Counted from the stretch's first letter, positions 14,922 through 24,303 are shown. The stretch: DNA of 64,000 bases from Chloracidobacterium sp. UBA3360 (GCA_002360555.1 DEQS01000017.1:4504-68503); one strand, 5' to 3'. A program made the numbers and translations. Notes: generated by a model from the letters alone, not told the origin.

Positions 14922-16952
14922 TTATTTTGCTGTCTTTTGCGTCGCGGTCAGCTCCTGTAACTGTTTCTCGACCTGAGGGTCACTCTCGGCCATCACGTTC
15001 TCAACGTCTTTGTCCCATTTGGCCGGATCCTGTTCGATATAGACAAATTTCCACGGCAGCAGCGTCCCCGGATTTGGATACATGCCTTTAACATAAGGCT
15101 TTTTCATCCAGTTTGTCGCGTTGATGGTCAGCGGGATCGACGGCTGCTGTTCCATCAGGTAAAACTCTGCGCGGGCGAGCATCTCGTAACGCTTTGCCGG
15201 GTCGAGCTCGGCGTTGGCGTCATCGAGCATTTTGTTGTATTTCGGGTCGTTAAATCCCGCATCGCCGTTATTCGGATAGCCGTAATGCAATCCCACAAAC
15301 GTGTACGGATCCATGTAATCACCCGACCACAGGCTCTGAGCCAGCCCGTCATACTGCACCTCGTGGCGGTCTTTCAAAAAAGTTTTGAATTCCTGACTCT
15401 TGAGCGGCACCGTTATCCCAAGATTTTGCCGCCACTGCGCCTGCACAAATTCGGCGATCGAACGGTTGTTTTCATTGGTGTTGAACATCAGCGAGACCTT
15501 GTCGGTCGGGAACGTCGGGCACGCCCAACCGTCGCCGCTTTTCTGCACTGGAAAGCCTGCCTCGGTGAGCGTCTTTCGAGCCCGCTCGGCGTCAAATTTT
15601 CCGTATTTCGCCCAGACGTCCGGGGCAATATTACGTTCCTTACGGATCTCTTCGCTTACTTTTGCCCTGGCCTTGTCATATTCCGGAAAAATGCCCGTCG
15701 GCGTCAGATCGTAGAGCGGTTTGGTGATCTTACGAAAATTTGAAAGAGCGTCATTATCGACCGCCATCGCAAAAGCCTTACGGACCTTGGGGTCGTTAAA
15801 CGGCGGCCGCGTCACATTCATGCTGTAATAGGCAGTCGAATTTTCCGGGAAATTCATGTACTCATCCTTGAATGCCCGAACCTGCTCGATCCACGATGTC
15901 AGCACAGTGTGATTCAAAAACGCGTCGACCGAACCGCCCTTGTAAAGGTTTAGAATAGTGGCGTTGTCTTCGACGGGGTAAAACGCGATGCCGTCGAGAT
16001 GGACATTTGCGGCGTCCCAGTAATTAGGATCTTTTTCGAGGATCAGCGCGTCGTAGGGACGTATTTCCTTGATACGAAACGCACCGCAAGTAACGATATG
16101 CTCTTTGCGGGTCCACTCTTTGCCCCATTTGTCGATCGCCTGTTTTGGCACGAGACGGAAAAATTGGTGCGCGAGCAGCCCGATAAAGAACGGTGCGGGC
16201 TGGCGAAGCGTCACGCGCAAAGTGTAATTATCGATCGCCTCAACGCCGATATCTTCGGCCTTAACGGGGACGAACTCGGCACCGGCAACGGCCGCTTTTA
16301 ATTTTGGATCCGCATCGATCTGCTTTGCACGTTTCTTTTCATCACCGTCGAGCGTCAGGCGTATCGGCGATTGTACAAATTTATGAAAATCCGTATCGGG
16401 TCCGATCCCGGTCGAGGGCTTTTGCTCTTCGCCGCCATAATCTTTTGCGAGCAAGAATGAATCGCCTTTCTTTACAAATACCTGGCCGCCATTAAAAGCC
16501 TCGGCATATTTGATAAAAAAACCAAGCTCGGTCGATGACGATGCCGTATCAGCCGCAAACCCGCGACGAAAACTGTATACAAAATCATTTGCCGTGATCG
16601 CCGTGCCGTCACTCCATTTGGCATTGTCGCGAAGGTGAAAGACAAACTCATCGACATTCGAGCTGATCTCCCAGCTTTTTGCTATCGCCGGGATCGGCTG
16701 CATGTCCTTGGGGCCGTATTCGACCAAGCCCTCATAGATCGCCATGTAAATACGGGCCTCTGGCTGGCCGGATGAGATGTGCGGGTCGAGCGTCTCGGGC
16801 TCGGAACCCGACACGTATCGCAGAATGTTGTCTTTGGGGGCGACGGTTTTTCCGAAATAACGGCTGTTAGCCGAACTGGTACATCCGTTAACAAGCAAGC
16901 CGATGCAAAACATCAGGACGAGGAATTGAGATAGTCTGCGAGGGTCCTTCAT
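14922..16952 (-). CDS. oppA: Peptide ABC transporter substrate-binding lipoprotein (SBP family 5)
   Basis: A 676-residue solute-binding protein that should capture peptides in the periplasm for OppBC. ATG at 16952 (MKDPRRLSQFLVLMFCIGLL) gives a proper lipoprotein signal with the lipobox LVNGC. A GTG at 16985 would add 11 residues ahead of the signal and is less likely. Family 5 features are clear: GSEPETLDPHISSGQPEAR, YEGLVEYGPKDMQPIPAIAKSWE, FHLRDNAKWSDGT, and a late VRKAFAMAVDN. It is unusually long for OppA (commonly about 540 residues) and contains an extra stretch around residues 145-215. Confidence 0.9.
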   Translation of the reverse strand: MKDPRRLSQFLVLMFCIGLLVNGCTSSANSRYFGKTVAPKDNILRYVSGSEPETLDPHISSGQPEARIYMAIYEGLVEYGPKDMQPIPAIAKSWEISSNVDEFVFHLRDNAKWSDGTAITANDFVYSFRRGFAADTASSSTELGFFIKYAEAFNGGQVFVKKGDSFLLAKDYGGEEQKPSTGIGPDTDFHKFVQSPIRLTLDGDEKKRAKQIDADPKLKAAVAGAEFVPVKAEDIGVEAIDNYTLRVTLRQPAPFFIGLLAHQFFRLVPKQAIDKWGKEWTRKEHIVTCGAFRIKEIRPYDALILEKDPNYWDAANVHLDGIAFYPVEDNATILNLYKGGSVDAFLNHTVLTSWIEQVRAFKDEYMNFPENSTAYYSMNVTRPPFNDPKVRKAFAMAVDNDALSNFRKITKPLYDLTPTGIFPEYDKARAKVSEEIRKERNIAPDVWAKYGKFDAERARKTLTEAGFPVQKSGDGWACPTFPTDKVSLMFNTNENNRSIAEFVQAQWRQNLGITVPLKSQEFKTFLKDRHEVQYDGLAQSLWSGDYMDPYTFVGLHYGYPNNGDAGFNDPKYNKMLDDANAELDPAKRYEMLARAEFYLMEQQPSIPLTINATNWMKKPYVKGMYPNPGTLLPWKFVYIEQDPAKWDKDVENVMAESDPQVEKQLQELTATQKTAK

Positions 16953-17036
16953 TATGAGGCTTGCGAACTTTTCGTTAATGTACACTAAATCCAGGTTCAG
17001 GGGAAAACCATCAAAGTGTTAGTTCTGATTACGGCC

Positions 17037-18893
17037 CTACTGGTTTAGTTGCCAGCTACTGTCGATGCTTACGTTCTTTAGCAAAGCCGCGTCGAGGCCG
17101 TTCATCTCAAATCCTTTGACAAAGGGTTTGACGAGCGAATACGACATCGGAAAATACAACGGTATGGCGTTAAGCTCATAGATCGCATCGCCCTCGGTCA
17201 ACATTACGATCGCGGGCGGCGCGGCGTTTGGAGCGTCGCTGTCAGCCGGTTCGAAAGGCCCGCCTTTCTTATCTTTATCAAGTGGCAGTCCCAGCATCTC
17301 AGCGTCAGATTCACCGGATTTGGCCTCCGTCTCAGCACTCTTTGTGGTCTTAACCGCCGTTCCAAACACCGCCGTCAGACTGACCATTTCGTCAGCAGTC
17401 GGCAGCACAACACCCCGCCGGATCAGATCATAGTCGCCACTCGTTTTGATGGCCTCGATCTCTGACCATTCTTTTACGATGATGAGGGTCTCAAGGTTTA
17501 AGTTTGTCTTCCACATGCGGGCGACCGATCTGGCGATCCGTTGTTGGGTGTCGTTGCGGTTTACGACGAGGCGTATCTGCGGAAAATTTTCGCCGTTCGG
17601 ATACCCGGCCTTTTCAAGCAAGCCCTTTGCCTTTTCGACATCGAGAACTAGCCGCGAAACTTTCTTATCGCCCAATGGCAAAAATCCGGCGGCGGGCTGC
17701 GTCGAACCTTCAAGCTCGCCATCGGTTAAACGATCACGGTCGATAGATGTCGCAAGAGCTTCGCGAACGCGGCGGTCGTTGAACGGAGCGTTTTTTGTAT
17801 TGACCTCGTAAAAATTTACCGCGCTGTGCGTTGTCCGGCGAAAATCGTCGAAAGGCGCAAGCAGCTTTAAGGCGAGAGGCTCAAAATCGGCGTTTGTGAC
17901 GGCGTGTATCTCACCCTTTTTATAGGCGTCAAGAGCGGCCTCGGCGGTTTCTTTTTGAACGAACTGAACCTGCTCAAGTTTGACAGCGTCTTTGTCCCAA
18001 TACTTATCCGAACGCGTGAGCGTCACGCCATCTTTTGCGACCTCAGTGACGGCGAACGGTCCGTTGGTGACGACCTTTGGATTCAAAGGTTGGGTCTCAA
18101 AGTCGGCTCCGTCGCCATAGACCGGACGAAATATCGGATTTGCGACGAGCTTTGGAAAATCCTTGTCAGGCAGTTCGAGCGTTACTTTCAAGATCACATC
18201 GCTGACGGCCTCGATGCCAGTCTTCTTTGCGGTCGCTACGCGGTCTTGTCTCGGCGGTATGCCTTCATCAAGATCGGTTGCGGGTTGGTCGGGTGTGGTC
18301 TGTTCCTGACGTTTCGTCACTCCCGAAAGATTTTGCGTCGGCGTCTCACCCGTCTTGACCGGATCGTGCTGAAAATCTCGTGAGTCCGCAGGTGCGGAAA
18401 CGGGCTTTTCTGCCTTTAGCCCGACTATATTTTGTATCAGTTCGCGGTGAGCAGTTTTGTTGCCTAGCGTGCCCAGACGCTGCCACGCAGTTACAAAATT
18501 TTCGGCGGTCAGCCGTTTGCCGTTCGACCAGCGGGCGTCTTTTCTCAGGTGAAATGTCCATTCGCGAAGATCTTCGGACGCCGACCATTTCTCGGCAGCG
18601 GCCGGAACGGCCTCGAGCGTTTTAGCGTCAATCTCGGTCAGCCCTTCGAACACGGCGCGGATGACATCTGTTTCCGGTGCAGCGGCGGCACGTGCGGGGT
18701 CAAAACTCTTTGGCATCTTGCCGTTGCTCCAGCGAAACTCCTGTTTCGGCGGCGGTTGCGTGCCCGAGAAAAAAGGTGCGGTAGTGGGTTGTTCGATCTG
18801 CGTACAGGACGTGATAAAAAACACGGCGACCACGACACTAACCAGTGTCGCTGTTCGTTTTCTAAGGTCGAGTATTTTGTTCCGATCCGGCAT
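17037..18893 (-). CDS. Second peptide-binding lipoprotein (SBP family 5) with low-complexity insertions
   Basis: A 618-residue paralogue of OppA. The lipoprotein signal ends in the lipobox FITSC. Family motifs include FRWSNGKMPKSFDPARA, FEGLTEIDAKTLEAVPAAAE, FHLRKDARWSNGKRLTAENF and RRVREALATSIDRDRL. Two polar insertions interrupt the fold: one of about 60 residues after position 165 (rich in T, Q, P, D) and one around 510-555 (rich in K, E, S, A, P). It lies upstream of oppA in the same direction with a 50-base gap, so two binding proteins probably feed one transporter. Substrate not deducible. Confidence 0.85.
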   Translation of the reverse strand: MPDRNKILDLRKRTATLVSVVVAVFFITSCTQIEQPTTAPFFSGTQPPPKQEFRWSNGKMPKSFDPARAAAAPETDVIRAVFEGLTEIDAKTLEAVPAAAEKWSASEDLREWTFHLRKDARWSNGKRLTAENFVTAWQRLGTLGNKTAHRELIQNIVGLKAEKPVSAPADSRDFQHDPVKTGETPTQNLSGVTKRQEQTTPDQPATDLDEGIPPRQDRVATAKKTGIEAVSDVILKVTLELPDKDFPKLVANPIFRPVYGDGADFETQPLNPKVVTNGPFAVTEVAKDGVTLTRSDKYWDKDAVKLEQVQFVQKETAEAALDAYKKGEIHAVTNADFEPLALKLLAPFDDFRRTTHSAVNFYEVNTKNAPFNDRRVREALATSIDRDRLTDGELEGSTQPAAGFLPLGDKKVSRLVLDVEKAKGLLEKAGYPNGENFPQIRLVVNRNDTQQRIARSVARMWKTNLNLETLIIVKEWSEIEAIKTSGDYDLIRRGVVLPTADEMVSLTAVFGTAVKTTKSAETEAKSGESDAEMLGLPLDKDKKGGPFEPADSDAPNAAPPAIVMLTEGDAIYELNAIPLYFPMSYSLVKPFVKGFEMNGLDAALLKNVSIDSSWQLNQ

Positions 18894-18901
18894 TAGTGCT
18901 T

Positions 18902-19504
18902 TTACGAGGCTTTTTTAAGTTTTGCGACGAGTCGCTCAACCTGACGCCGCGTATCGTCAAACCCTTGGGAGGTATCGATCAGATGATCGGCGAAACGCTT
19001 CTTTTCGTCCTGCGGCATTTGGGCTGCGATCCGCATTTTTGCGGTATTTTCGTCAAAACCGTCCCTGCCCATTAGACGCTGCAATTGTATCTCAGGTTCG
19101 CACCAGACGACAATAAGTTTATCAAAGCGTTTGTACCCGCCGGACTCGATCATGAGGGCCGCATCGATTATGGCGATACCATTGGGATCCTGTTTCTCCA
19201 CCGCTTCGATCCATTTGTTCTGTGCCTCAAAAACACGCGGGTGGACGATAGAATTTAGCAACTGCCGCTTTTCCTCATCGGCAAATACGATCGCTCCCAT
19301 CTTTTTGCGATCAAGTTCGCCATCCGGCTGCAATATTTCTTCACCAAATTTGGTGACGATCTCAGCCAGTCCGTCGGTTCCCTTTGCCACAACATCGCGA
19401 GAGGTGCGATCTGCATCGAGCACGTGGCAACCCAGTTCACGAAGACACTCGCAAACAAAAGATTTGCCGACCGCGATCGACCCGGTGAGGCCTACTTTTA
19501 ACAT
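18902..19504 (-). CDS. coaE: Dephospho-CoA kinase
   Basis: Catalyses the last step of coenzyme A synthesis, phosphorylating the 3'-hydroxyl of dephospho-CoA in the cytoplasm. The 200-residue length is normal. It has the P-loop GLTGSIAVGKS (residues 5-15), the family signature LDADRTSRDVV, the HPRVFEAQ motif, and ALMIESGGYKRFDKLIVVWC near the lid. The stop of the MazG-like gene directly abuts its ATG, so the two are co-transcribed. Confidence 0.95.
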   Translation of the reverse strand: MLKVGLTGSIAVGKSFVCECLRELGCHVLDADRTSRDVVAKGTDGLAEIVTKFGEEILQPDGELDRKKMGAIVFADEEKRQLLNSIVHPRVFEAQNKWIEAVEKQDPNGIAIIDAALMIESGGYKRFDKLIVVWCEPEIQLQRLMGRDGFDENTAKMRIAAQMPQDEKKRFADHLIDTSQGFDDTRRQVERLVAKLKKAS

Positions 19505-19810
19505 TTAGGCTGCCCGATTATGTCTTTTTGCCAGCTTTTGGACGTTGTATTCTGCCACCTCAGCGAGCGTCAGCCCAAGTTCATCCGCACACGCCGAGAT
19601 GTACCAGAGCACGTCGCCAAGCTCGTCTTTTAATTTCGTACGCGTCTCGTCGTTGATCACGCCGCCATGATCGCGCTGGATTTTCTTGACAATATTGGCA
19701 ACCTCGCCCGCCTCGCCCGCAAGTCCGAGCGTCGGGTATTCGAGGTTTTCCATTCGCCGCGGGTATAGAGCCGTCTGGCTCGCTTCGGATTGATATTCTT
19801 CAAAGTTCAT
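19505..19810 (-). CDS. MazG-like nucleotide pyrophosphohydrolase
   Basis: A compact 101-residue single-domain all-alpha NTP pyrophosphatase. Metal-binding residues are visible in the two characteristic helices, GLAGEAGEVANIVKKIQRD (ExxE) and KDELGDVLWYISACADEL (ExxD). Members hydrolyse nucleoside triphosphates to monophosphates and pyrophosphate for pool sanitation. It starts ATG at 19810 and runs straight into coaE. Substrate preference cannot be read from sequence. Confidence 0.88.
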   Translation of the reverse strand: MNFEEYQSEASQTALYPRRMENLEYPTLGLAGEAGEVANIVKKIQRDHGGVINDETRTKLKDELGDVLWYISACADELGLTLAEVAEYNVQKLAKRHNRAA

Positions 19811-19822
19811 AAGTGTATATTG

Positions 19823-19889
19823 GCCACAAAGTGCACAAACAGCACAAAATTCTAAGGCATTATTTTGTGTCTTATGTGCCTTTTGTGGC
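19823..19889. repeat. Intergenic inverted repeat of 9-bp TTTTGTG units
   Basis: Arms 19823-19850 (GCCACAAAGTGCACAAACAG and on to CACAAAAT) and 19862-19889 are imperfect reverse complements over 28 bases. The right arm divides into three 9-mers: TTTTGTGTC, TTATGTGCC, TTTTGTGGC. It fills the gap between folD and the MazG gene and touches the folD stop codon, so it could also act as a folD terminator. It is organised like the two hairpins near 23.3 and 31.9 kb. Confidence 0.7.
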
Positions 19890-20818
19890 TATTTTCGTCT
19901 TCGGTCTTTTGCTGCCTCGACTGTGTTTTTCATCAGCATCGCTACCGTTAGCAGCCCGACACCGCCGGGGACGGGTGTAAAGTTTGCGGCTTTTTGCATC
20001 GCATCCTTTGGATTTACATCCCCGACCAGAGTGCTCCCGCGTTTTTCGATCGTTGCGACACGCTTTTCGAGATCTTCTGCCGGAAACATCTCGTGAGCGG
20101 TTTCAAGGTCTGAAAAATTGTTGATCCCGACATCGATGACGGTCGAGCCCGCGCCGATATGTTCGCCGCGAATAAATCCGGCCCGGCCGATCGCCGCGAC
20201 CAAGATATCGGCTTGGCTGGTTATCTCAGCCAGATTTGCCGTCCGCGAATGACATATGGTCACCGTCGCATTTTCCTGTAAGAGCAGCATTGCCAGCGGT
20301 TTGCCGACGATGTTACTGCGTCCAACGATCACGGCGTGTTTCCCTGCGATCTCGATGTCAGAACGCTTTAAGATCTCGACCACGCCCGCAGGTGTACACG
20401 GGACAAGCGACGGATAACCCAGCGACAACCTGCCGACATTTTCGGGGTGAAACCCGTCAACGTCCTTTGCCGGATCGATCGATTCGAGTATTTCGCGCTC
20501 ATCAATATGTTTTGGCAGAGGCAGTTGAACGAGGATACCGTCCACGTCATTATTGGCGTTCAGGTCATTGACCAACGCCAACATATCGGCGTGGCTGGTT
20601 TCCGCCGGCAGGTGATGATGCTCGGAGATGATGCCGAGTTCGGCAGCGGTTTTTACCTTATTGCCGACATATACCTCGGACGCCGGGTCCTGTCCCACGC
20701 GAACTGCCGCCAAACACGGCCGCCAGCCGTGTTCGATCTCAATAGCCTTAACCTCAGTAGCGATCTCGGATTTGATCGCGTCTGCAATAGTCTTTCCGCT
20801 CAGTATTCGTGTTGTCAT
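19889..20818 (-). CDS. folD: Bifunctional methylenetetrahydrofolate dehydrogenase/cyclohydrolase
   Basis: Interconverts 5,10-methylene-THF and 10-formyl-THF for one-carbon metabolism. At 309 residues it is slightly longer than typical. Signatures are complete: EVYVGNKVKTAAELGI with the catalytic lysine, VDGILVQLPLPKHID, GFHPENVGRLSLG, PCTPAGVVEIL, GKHAVIVGRSNIVGKPLAMLL for NADP binding, DVGIN, and PVPGGVGLLTVAMLMKNT. It is divergent from the lytic transglycosylase gene with 55 bases between them. Confidence 0.96.
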   Translation of the reverse strand: MTTRILSGKTIADAIKSEIATEVKAIEIEHGWRPCLAAVRVGQDPASEVYVGNKVKTAAELGIISEHHHLPAETSHADMLALVNDLNANNDVDGILVQLPLPKHIDEREILESIDPAKDVDGFHPENVGRLSLGYPSLVPCTPAGVVEILKRSDIEIAGKHAVIVGRSNIVGKPLAMLLLQENATVTICHSRTANLAEITSQADILVAAIGRAGFIRGEHIGAGSTVIDVGINNFSDLETAHEMFPAEDLEKRVATIEKRGSTLVGDVNPKDAMQKAANFTPVPGGVGLLTVAMLMKNTVEAAKDRRRK

Positions 20819-20873
20819 AAATGCTATGGCCTGATTTTACCGCGAATAGCGAAACTTTGCTAAAATCCGGTTA
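20819..20873. promoter_or_regulatory. Divergent folD / lytic transglycosylase promoter region
   Basis: Only 55 bases separate the two start codons. Both strands hold a TAAAAT hexamer (in GGTAAAATC on the minus strand and GCTAAAATCC on the plus strand) with weak -35 candidates overlapping between them. The region must hold both promoters; the exact boxes are uncertain. Confidence 0.4.
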
Positions 20874-23228
20874 ATGAAACGTCGGATCGGCATGGGTCTT
20901 TTAATTACGGTGATGTCCGTTGTCGCTATTCCGCAAGGGCCGGCCGCGAATGCAATTGCATTGGCAGAAACCGGAAACCACACATCTGCCATTGCGGACC
21001 TGCAAAATCTTGCCGCAAACGACCCGAAAGCCTTTACAGCCAATAATTACGACTACCTGCTCGCCCGCTACGCGGAATCCGACGGACAGCTTGGCTTAGC
21101 GATGGTGAATTACCAAAATGTTGCCGCCCGCGATTCCCTGCTCGCCGCATACGCTCTAAAACACCTCTCACAGATCGCCCGATCGACCGGCAACTTGATG
21201 CTCGAACGGCTGTATTTGCAGCAGATCGTGCTGATGACGCCCGAAAGCCTGCTCGTCGCTCCTGCACAGCAGCGCATTGCTAAGAATAATTTTGAAAGCG
21301 GGAATTATGCTGAAACTATAAGAATCGTGAACGGCGGTTACGGCGGCTCGAATTCTCCGTCAAAAAAGAACTCAACCAATCTTCGCGAAGATCAGGCTTT
21401 GCTCGCCGAGGCAAACTTACGCTCCGGCAAAGCCGACGTGGCTCGTGAGATATTTAATAATTTGCTCGCGACAATGCCAAACGCTGCCCAGCCGGATGAC
21501 GTCGCCCAAACCGCCGCCAAGGGGCTCGATCTGCTCGACGGCGGAGTGGAAAATATCGGCAAAAAGGCCCCAGACCTCGCCGAAACAGAACATTTGCGGC
21601 GGGCAAATATCTACCAATTTAACCGTGACTTTGCAGATGCCAAGCTGCATTTCGAAGCGATAGTCGCACATTTCCCTAACGGCGTGAACGCACAGGACGC
21701 GATCCTACAGATCGGACGCGGTTTTACGCAACAGGGCGACTATGTCGAGGCGTTGAAATGGTTCGAACGCTTACAGGAACAGTATCCCGAAAGCATCGCC
21801 GCGAAAGACGCCCTGCTGCTTTCGGCACCTGCCTATGCCCGAGTCGGCAAGCATAAAGAGGCTCTCAAGCGGTATCAAAAATTTATCGAAAAATATCCGG
21901 CGGACGAAAAGCTAGAGCGTGCCTATCTAAACATCGTCGATGTCCATCGTGACCAGGGTGAGGATCTCGAAGCGATAAAATGGTGCGGTAAAACTCGTGA
22001 GGTTTTCAAAGGAAAACTGCCTGAGACCATAGCTACATTTACCGAGGCACGCATCCATATTGCTCGCGCCGATTGGCCTGCCGCTCTCGCAAATCTCGAG
22101 CGTCTCGTAACCGTCGCCGATCTAGGCGGCACAACGCCCGGCGGCACGACGTTGGCGGAGGTCACGTTTCTAAAAGCCTATGCGCTCGAACAAATGAAAC
22201 GTTACGGCGAGGCTGTTGATACCTATTTATCTATCCATGACGGGCGTGCGGAATATTACGGCTGGCGGGCGACCGAACGGCTTCGCGAAATGGCGAAAGA
22301 GGATACGGCAGGATCGTTTGTCACGCAAAAGATCGGCCAGCTCACCGTTGGGCTAAAGGCAAAGGATGCCGAAACTCGTCGAAAACATGCTCTGAGCATT
22401 CTGCGACTGACCGATAAACCTGACATCCGCAATAACGCTCTCGGCGTCCTTAAAGCCGCGATCAAAGCTCTGCCAAAATATTCCGGCGTTCCCGACATCA
22501 AGGCGCCCGAGAAAAAAAGCGAAGATCAAACCACCGCTGCAGGTTCTCTTCTTTCGCTCGGCCTCTATGACGAAGCTACTCCCGAACTTGAGGCAGCGGG
22601 AAGATCGACCTCGTCAAACACGCTGGCAACGTATTACGCACGAGGAGATCGCGGTGACCGGGCGTTAGCGGTTGTCGAACCGCTGTGGCGAAAGATTCCC
22701 GCGGATTATCCTGTCGAGCTAATCCCGCGTGACCAATTGCTGCTGCTCTATCCGGCGGTGTACGACACGGAGTTGGGAAACGCGGCCGAAACTTACAACG
22801 TCGATCCGCGTTTGATACTCGCGATCATGCATATGGAATCGCGGTTTCAGCCGGATGTAAAATCTTATGCGGCTGCCCGCGGGTTGATGCAGTTTATCTC
22901 GACAACATCGACCAAGGTCGCGGGCGAGCTCGGCCGCACCAATTTTCGCCAGGATGAGCTTTATTATCCGCCGACGGCGATAAGGCTGGGAGCGAGATAT
23001 CTGAGCGATCTGTTTACGCTGTTTCCGCAACAGCCGGACGCGGTTGTGGCAAGCTATAACGGCGGCGAAGACAATATGAAACGCTGGCTGTCGCGTTCGC
23101 GGTCAAATCAGCCTGAGCGTTATGTGCCCGAGATAATGTTTGCTCAATCAAAGGAATACGTTTACCGCGTGATGACAAATTACCGGATGTACCAGCTAAT
23201 TTATGACGAGCAACTCAAGCCCAGATGA
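20874..23228 (+). CDS. Slt70-like soluble lytic murein transglycosylase with TPR superhelix
   Basis: A 784-residue periplasmic enzyme that cleaves the glycan strands of peptidoglycan to form 1,6-anhydro ends. The signal peptide is about residues 1-26. A long helical TPR/Slt superhelix follows (about 30-620, e.g. DALLLSAPAYARVGKHKEAL). The C-terminal SLT domain begins NVDPRLILAIMHMESRFQPD, with the catalytic glutamate at about E655, then SYAAARGLMQFISTTSTKVA, and VASYNGGEDNMKRWLSR. This is the classic GLMQ and YNGG arrangement. The last 40 residues (EIMFAQSKEYVYRVMTNYRMYQ) are typical of Slt. Confidence 0.93.
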   Translation: MKRRIGMGLLITVMSVVAIPQGPAANAIALAETGNHTSAIADLQNLAANDPKAFTANNYDYLLARYAESDGQLGLAMVNYQNVAARDSLLAAYALKHLSQIARSTGNLMLERLYLQQIVLMTPESLLVAPAQQRIAKNNFESGNYAETIRIVNGGYGGSNSPSKKNSTNLREDQALLAEANLRSGKADVAREIFNNLLATMPNAAQPDDVAQTAAKGLDLLDGGVENIGKKAPDLAETEHLRRANIYQFNRDFADAKLHFEAIVAHFPNGVNAQDAILQIGRGFTQQGDYVEALKWFERLQEQYPESIAAKDALLLSAPAYARVGKHKEALKRYQKFIEKYPADEKLERAYLNIVDVHRDQGEDLEAIKWCGKTREVFKGKLPETIATFTEARIHIARADWPAALANLERLVTVADLGGTTPGGTTLAEVTFLKAYALEQMKRYGEAVDTYLSIHDGRAEYYGWRATERLREMAKEDTAGSFVTQKIGQLTVGLKAKDAETRRKHALSILRLTDKPDIRNNALGVLKAAIKALPKYSGVPDIKAPEKKSEDQTTAAGSLLSLGLYDEATPELEAAGRSTSSNTLATYYARGDRGDRALAVVEPLWRKIPADYPVELIPRDQLLLLYPAVYDTELGNAAETYNVDPRLILAIMHMESRFQPDVKSYAAARGLMQFISTTSTKVAGELGRTNFRQDELYYPPTAIRLGARYLSDLFTLFPQQPDAVVASYNGGEDNMKRWLSRSRSNQPERYVPEIMFAQSKEYVYRVMTNYRMYQLIYDEQLKPR

Positions 23229-23280
23229 CATTTTCGGGCGGTTGTTACATCATTGTTTAGAGTCATAAAAGTTGGTATCA

Positions 23281-23376
23281 GCTTTGCGTCCCTTTGCGTT
23301 CTTTGCGGCTTTGCGTGAGAAAAACCGCTTTAACGCAAAGCCGCTAAGTACGCAAAGAAAAGCCTAAGTAAGAAAA
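23281..23376. repeat. Intergenic inverted repeat of 9-bp CTTTGCG units (copy A)
   Basis: The left arm CTTTGCGTTCTTTGCGGCTT (from 23292) and the right arm (23332-23357) are near-perfect reverse complements over 25 bases, separated by a 15-base loop. The left side reads as successive 9-mers, each with TTTGCG. A tail CCTAAGTAAGAAAAA is shared with copy B at 31911-32011. It lies between the Slt and SCO-like genes. A small non-autonomous mobile or REP-like element is the likely nature. Confidence 0.75.
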
Positions 23377-23403
23377 AGATAACGCCAGGTTTATAAAATA
23401 TAT

Positions 23404-24303
23404 ATGCATAAGATAACTCTATTTATTTTTTGTATCTTTCTGTTCTCGGCCTGTAAGCCGGACACCAATTCTAACGCCTCGGCAACCGCCAAACGCTACC
23501 CAATAAAAGGCAAGGTCGTCTCGGCTGACCGCACCTCCAAAAAAGCCAAGATCGATCACGAAAAGATCGAGGGCTATATGGAAGCAATGACGATGGATTT
23601 TCCGATCCATGCGGATTGGGTCTGGGATGATCTCAAACCCGGCTCTGAGATACGTGCCGAGCTGGTCGTCGATAACGTCGGGAAAGACCCGTATTACCTT
23701 GAAAACATCGGTATCATTGCAGCTGCTGATCCCAATCAGCCCGCACCGCCGGTAAACGAAAACTTTGCCCAGATCGGCCAGAGCGTGCCTGATTTTGCAC
23801 TGACCAATCAAGACGGCAAACGCGTCGCGATCAATGATTTTAAGGGCAAAGCTCTGGCGATCACCTTTATTTACGCCAGGTGCCCTCTGCCTGATTACTG
23901 CATTAAGATGTCAACCGCGTTCAGCGACACGGCAAAATTGATCGCTGCTAACGAGGAGCTAACGGACAAAGTCCGGCTGCTCTCAATATCGTTCGATCCG
24001 GCAAATGACACGCCCGAAAAGCTTCGTTCTTACGGTATCGGTTATCTGGGCAACGACCCGAAAGCGAAATTTGACGTGTGGCAACTCGCCGTCGGCAAAG
24101 ATGCCGAGGTCAAAAAGATCGCCGATTTCTTTGGCCTCAGATACGAGGTCGATCAAAACGATAAGACTCAGATCAACCATAGTTTGCGGACGGCGGTGAT
24201 CGGCCCCGACGGCAAGGTGACAAAGATATTACCCGGTAACGAATGGACGGTTGCCGATCTGAAAAACGAACTCGAATTGGCATTAAAGGCGCGTCAGCAA
24301 TAG
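23404..24303 (+). CDS. SCO1/SenC-family copper protein with N-terminal CusF-like domain
   Basis: A 299-residue probable lipoprotein (lipobox FSAC, residues 14-17) in the periplasm. Residues 30-110 resemble a CusF/copper-binding domain, with GYMEAMTMDFPI supplying the methionines. From about 120 a thioredoxin-fold SCO domain follows: VPDFALTNQDGKRV, then the metal cysteines in ARCPLPDYC (C160 and C166, spacing CX5C rather than the usual CX3C) and the conserved histidine H259 in INHSLRTAVIGPDG. SCO proteins deliver copper to the CuA site of cytochrome oxidase. No oxidase gene is visible in the window. Confidence 0.87.
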   Translation: MHKITLFIFCIFLFSACKPDTNSNASATAKRYPIKGKVVSADRTSKKAKIDHEKIEGYMEAMTMDFPIHADWVWDDLKPGSEIRAELVVDNVGKDPYYLENIGIIAAADPNQPAPPVNENFAQIGQSVPDFALTNQDGKRVAINDFKGKALAITFIYARCPLPDYCIKMSTAFSDTAKLIAANEELTDKVRLLSISFDPANDTPEKLRSYGIGYLGNDPKAKFDVWQLAVGKDAEVKKIADFFGLRYEVDQNDKTQINHSLRTAVIGPDGKVTKILPGNEWTVADLKNELELALKARQQ

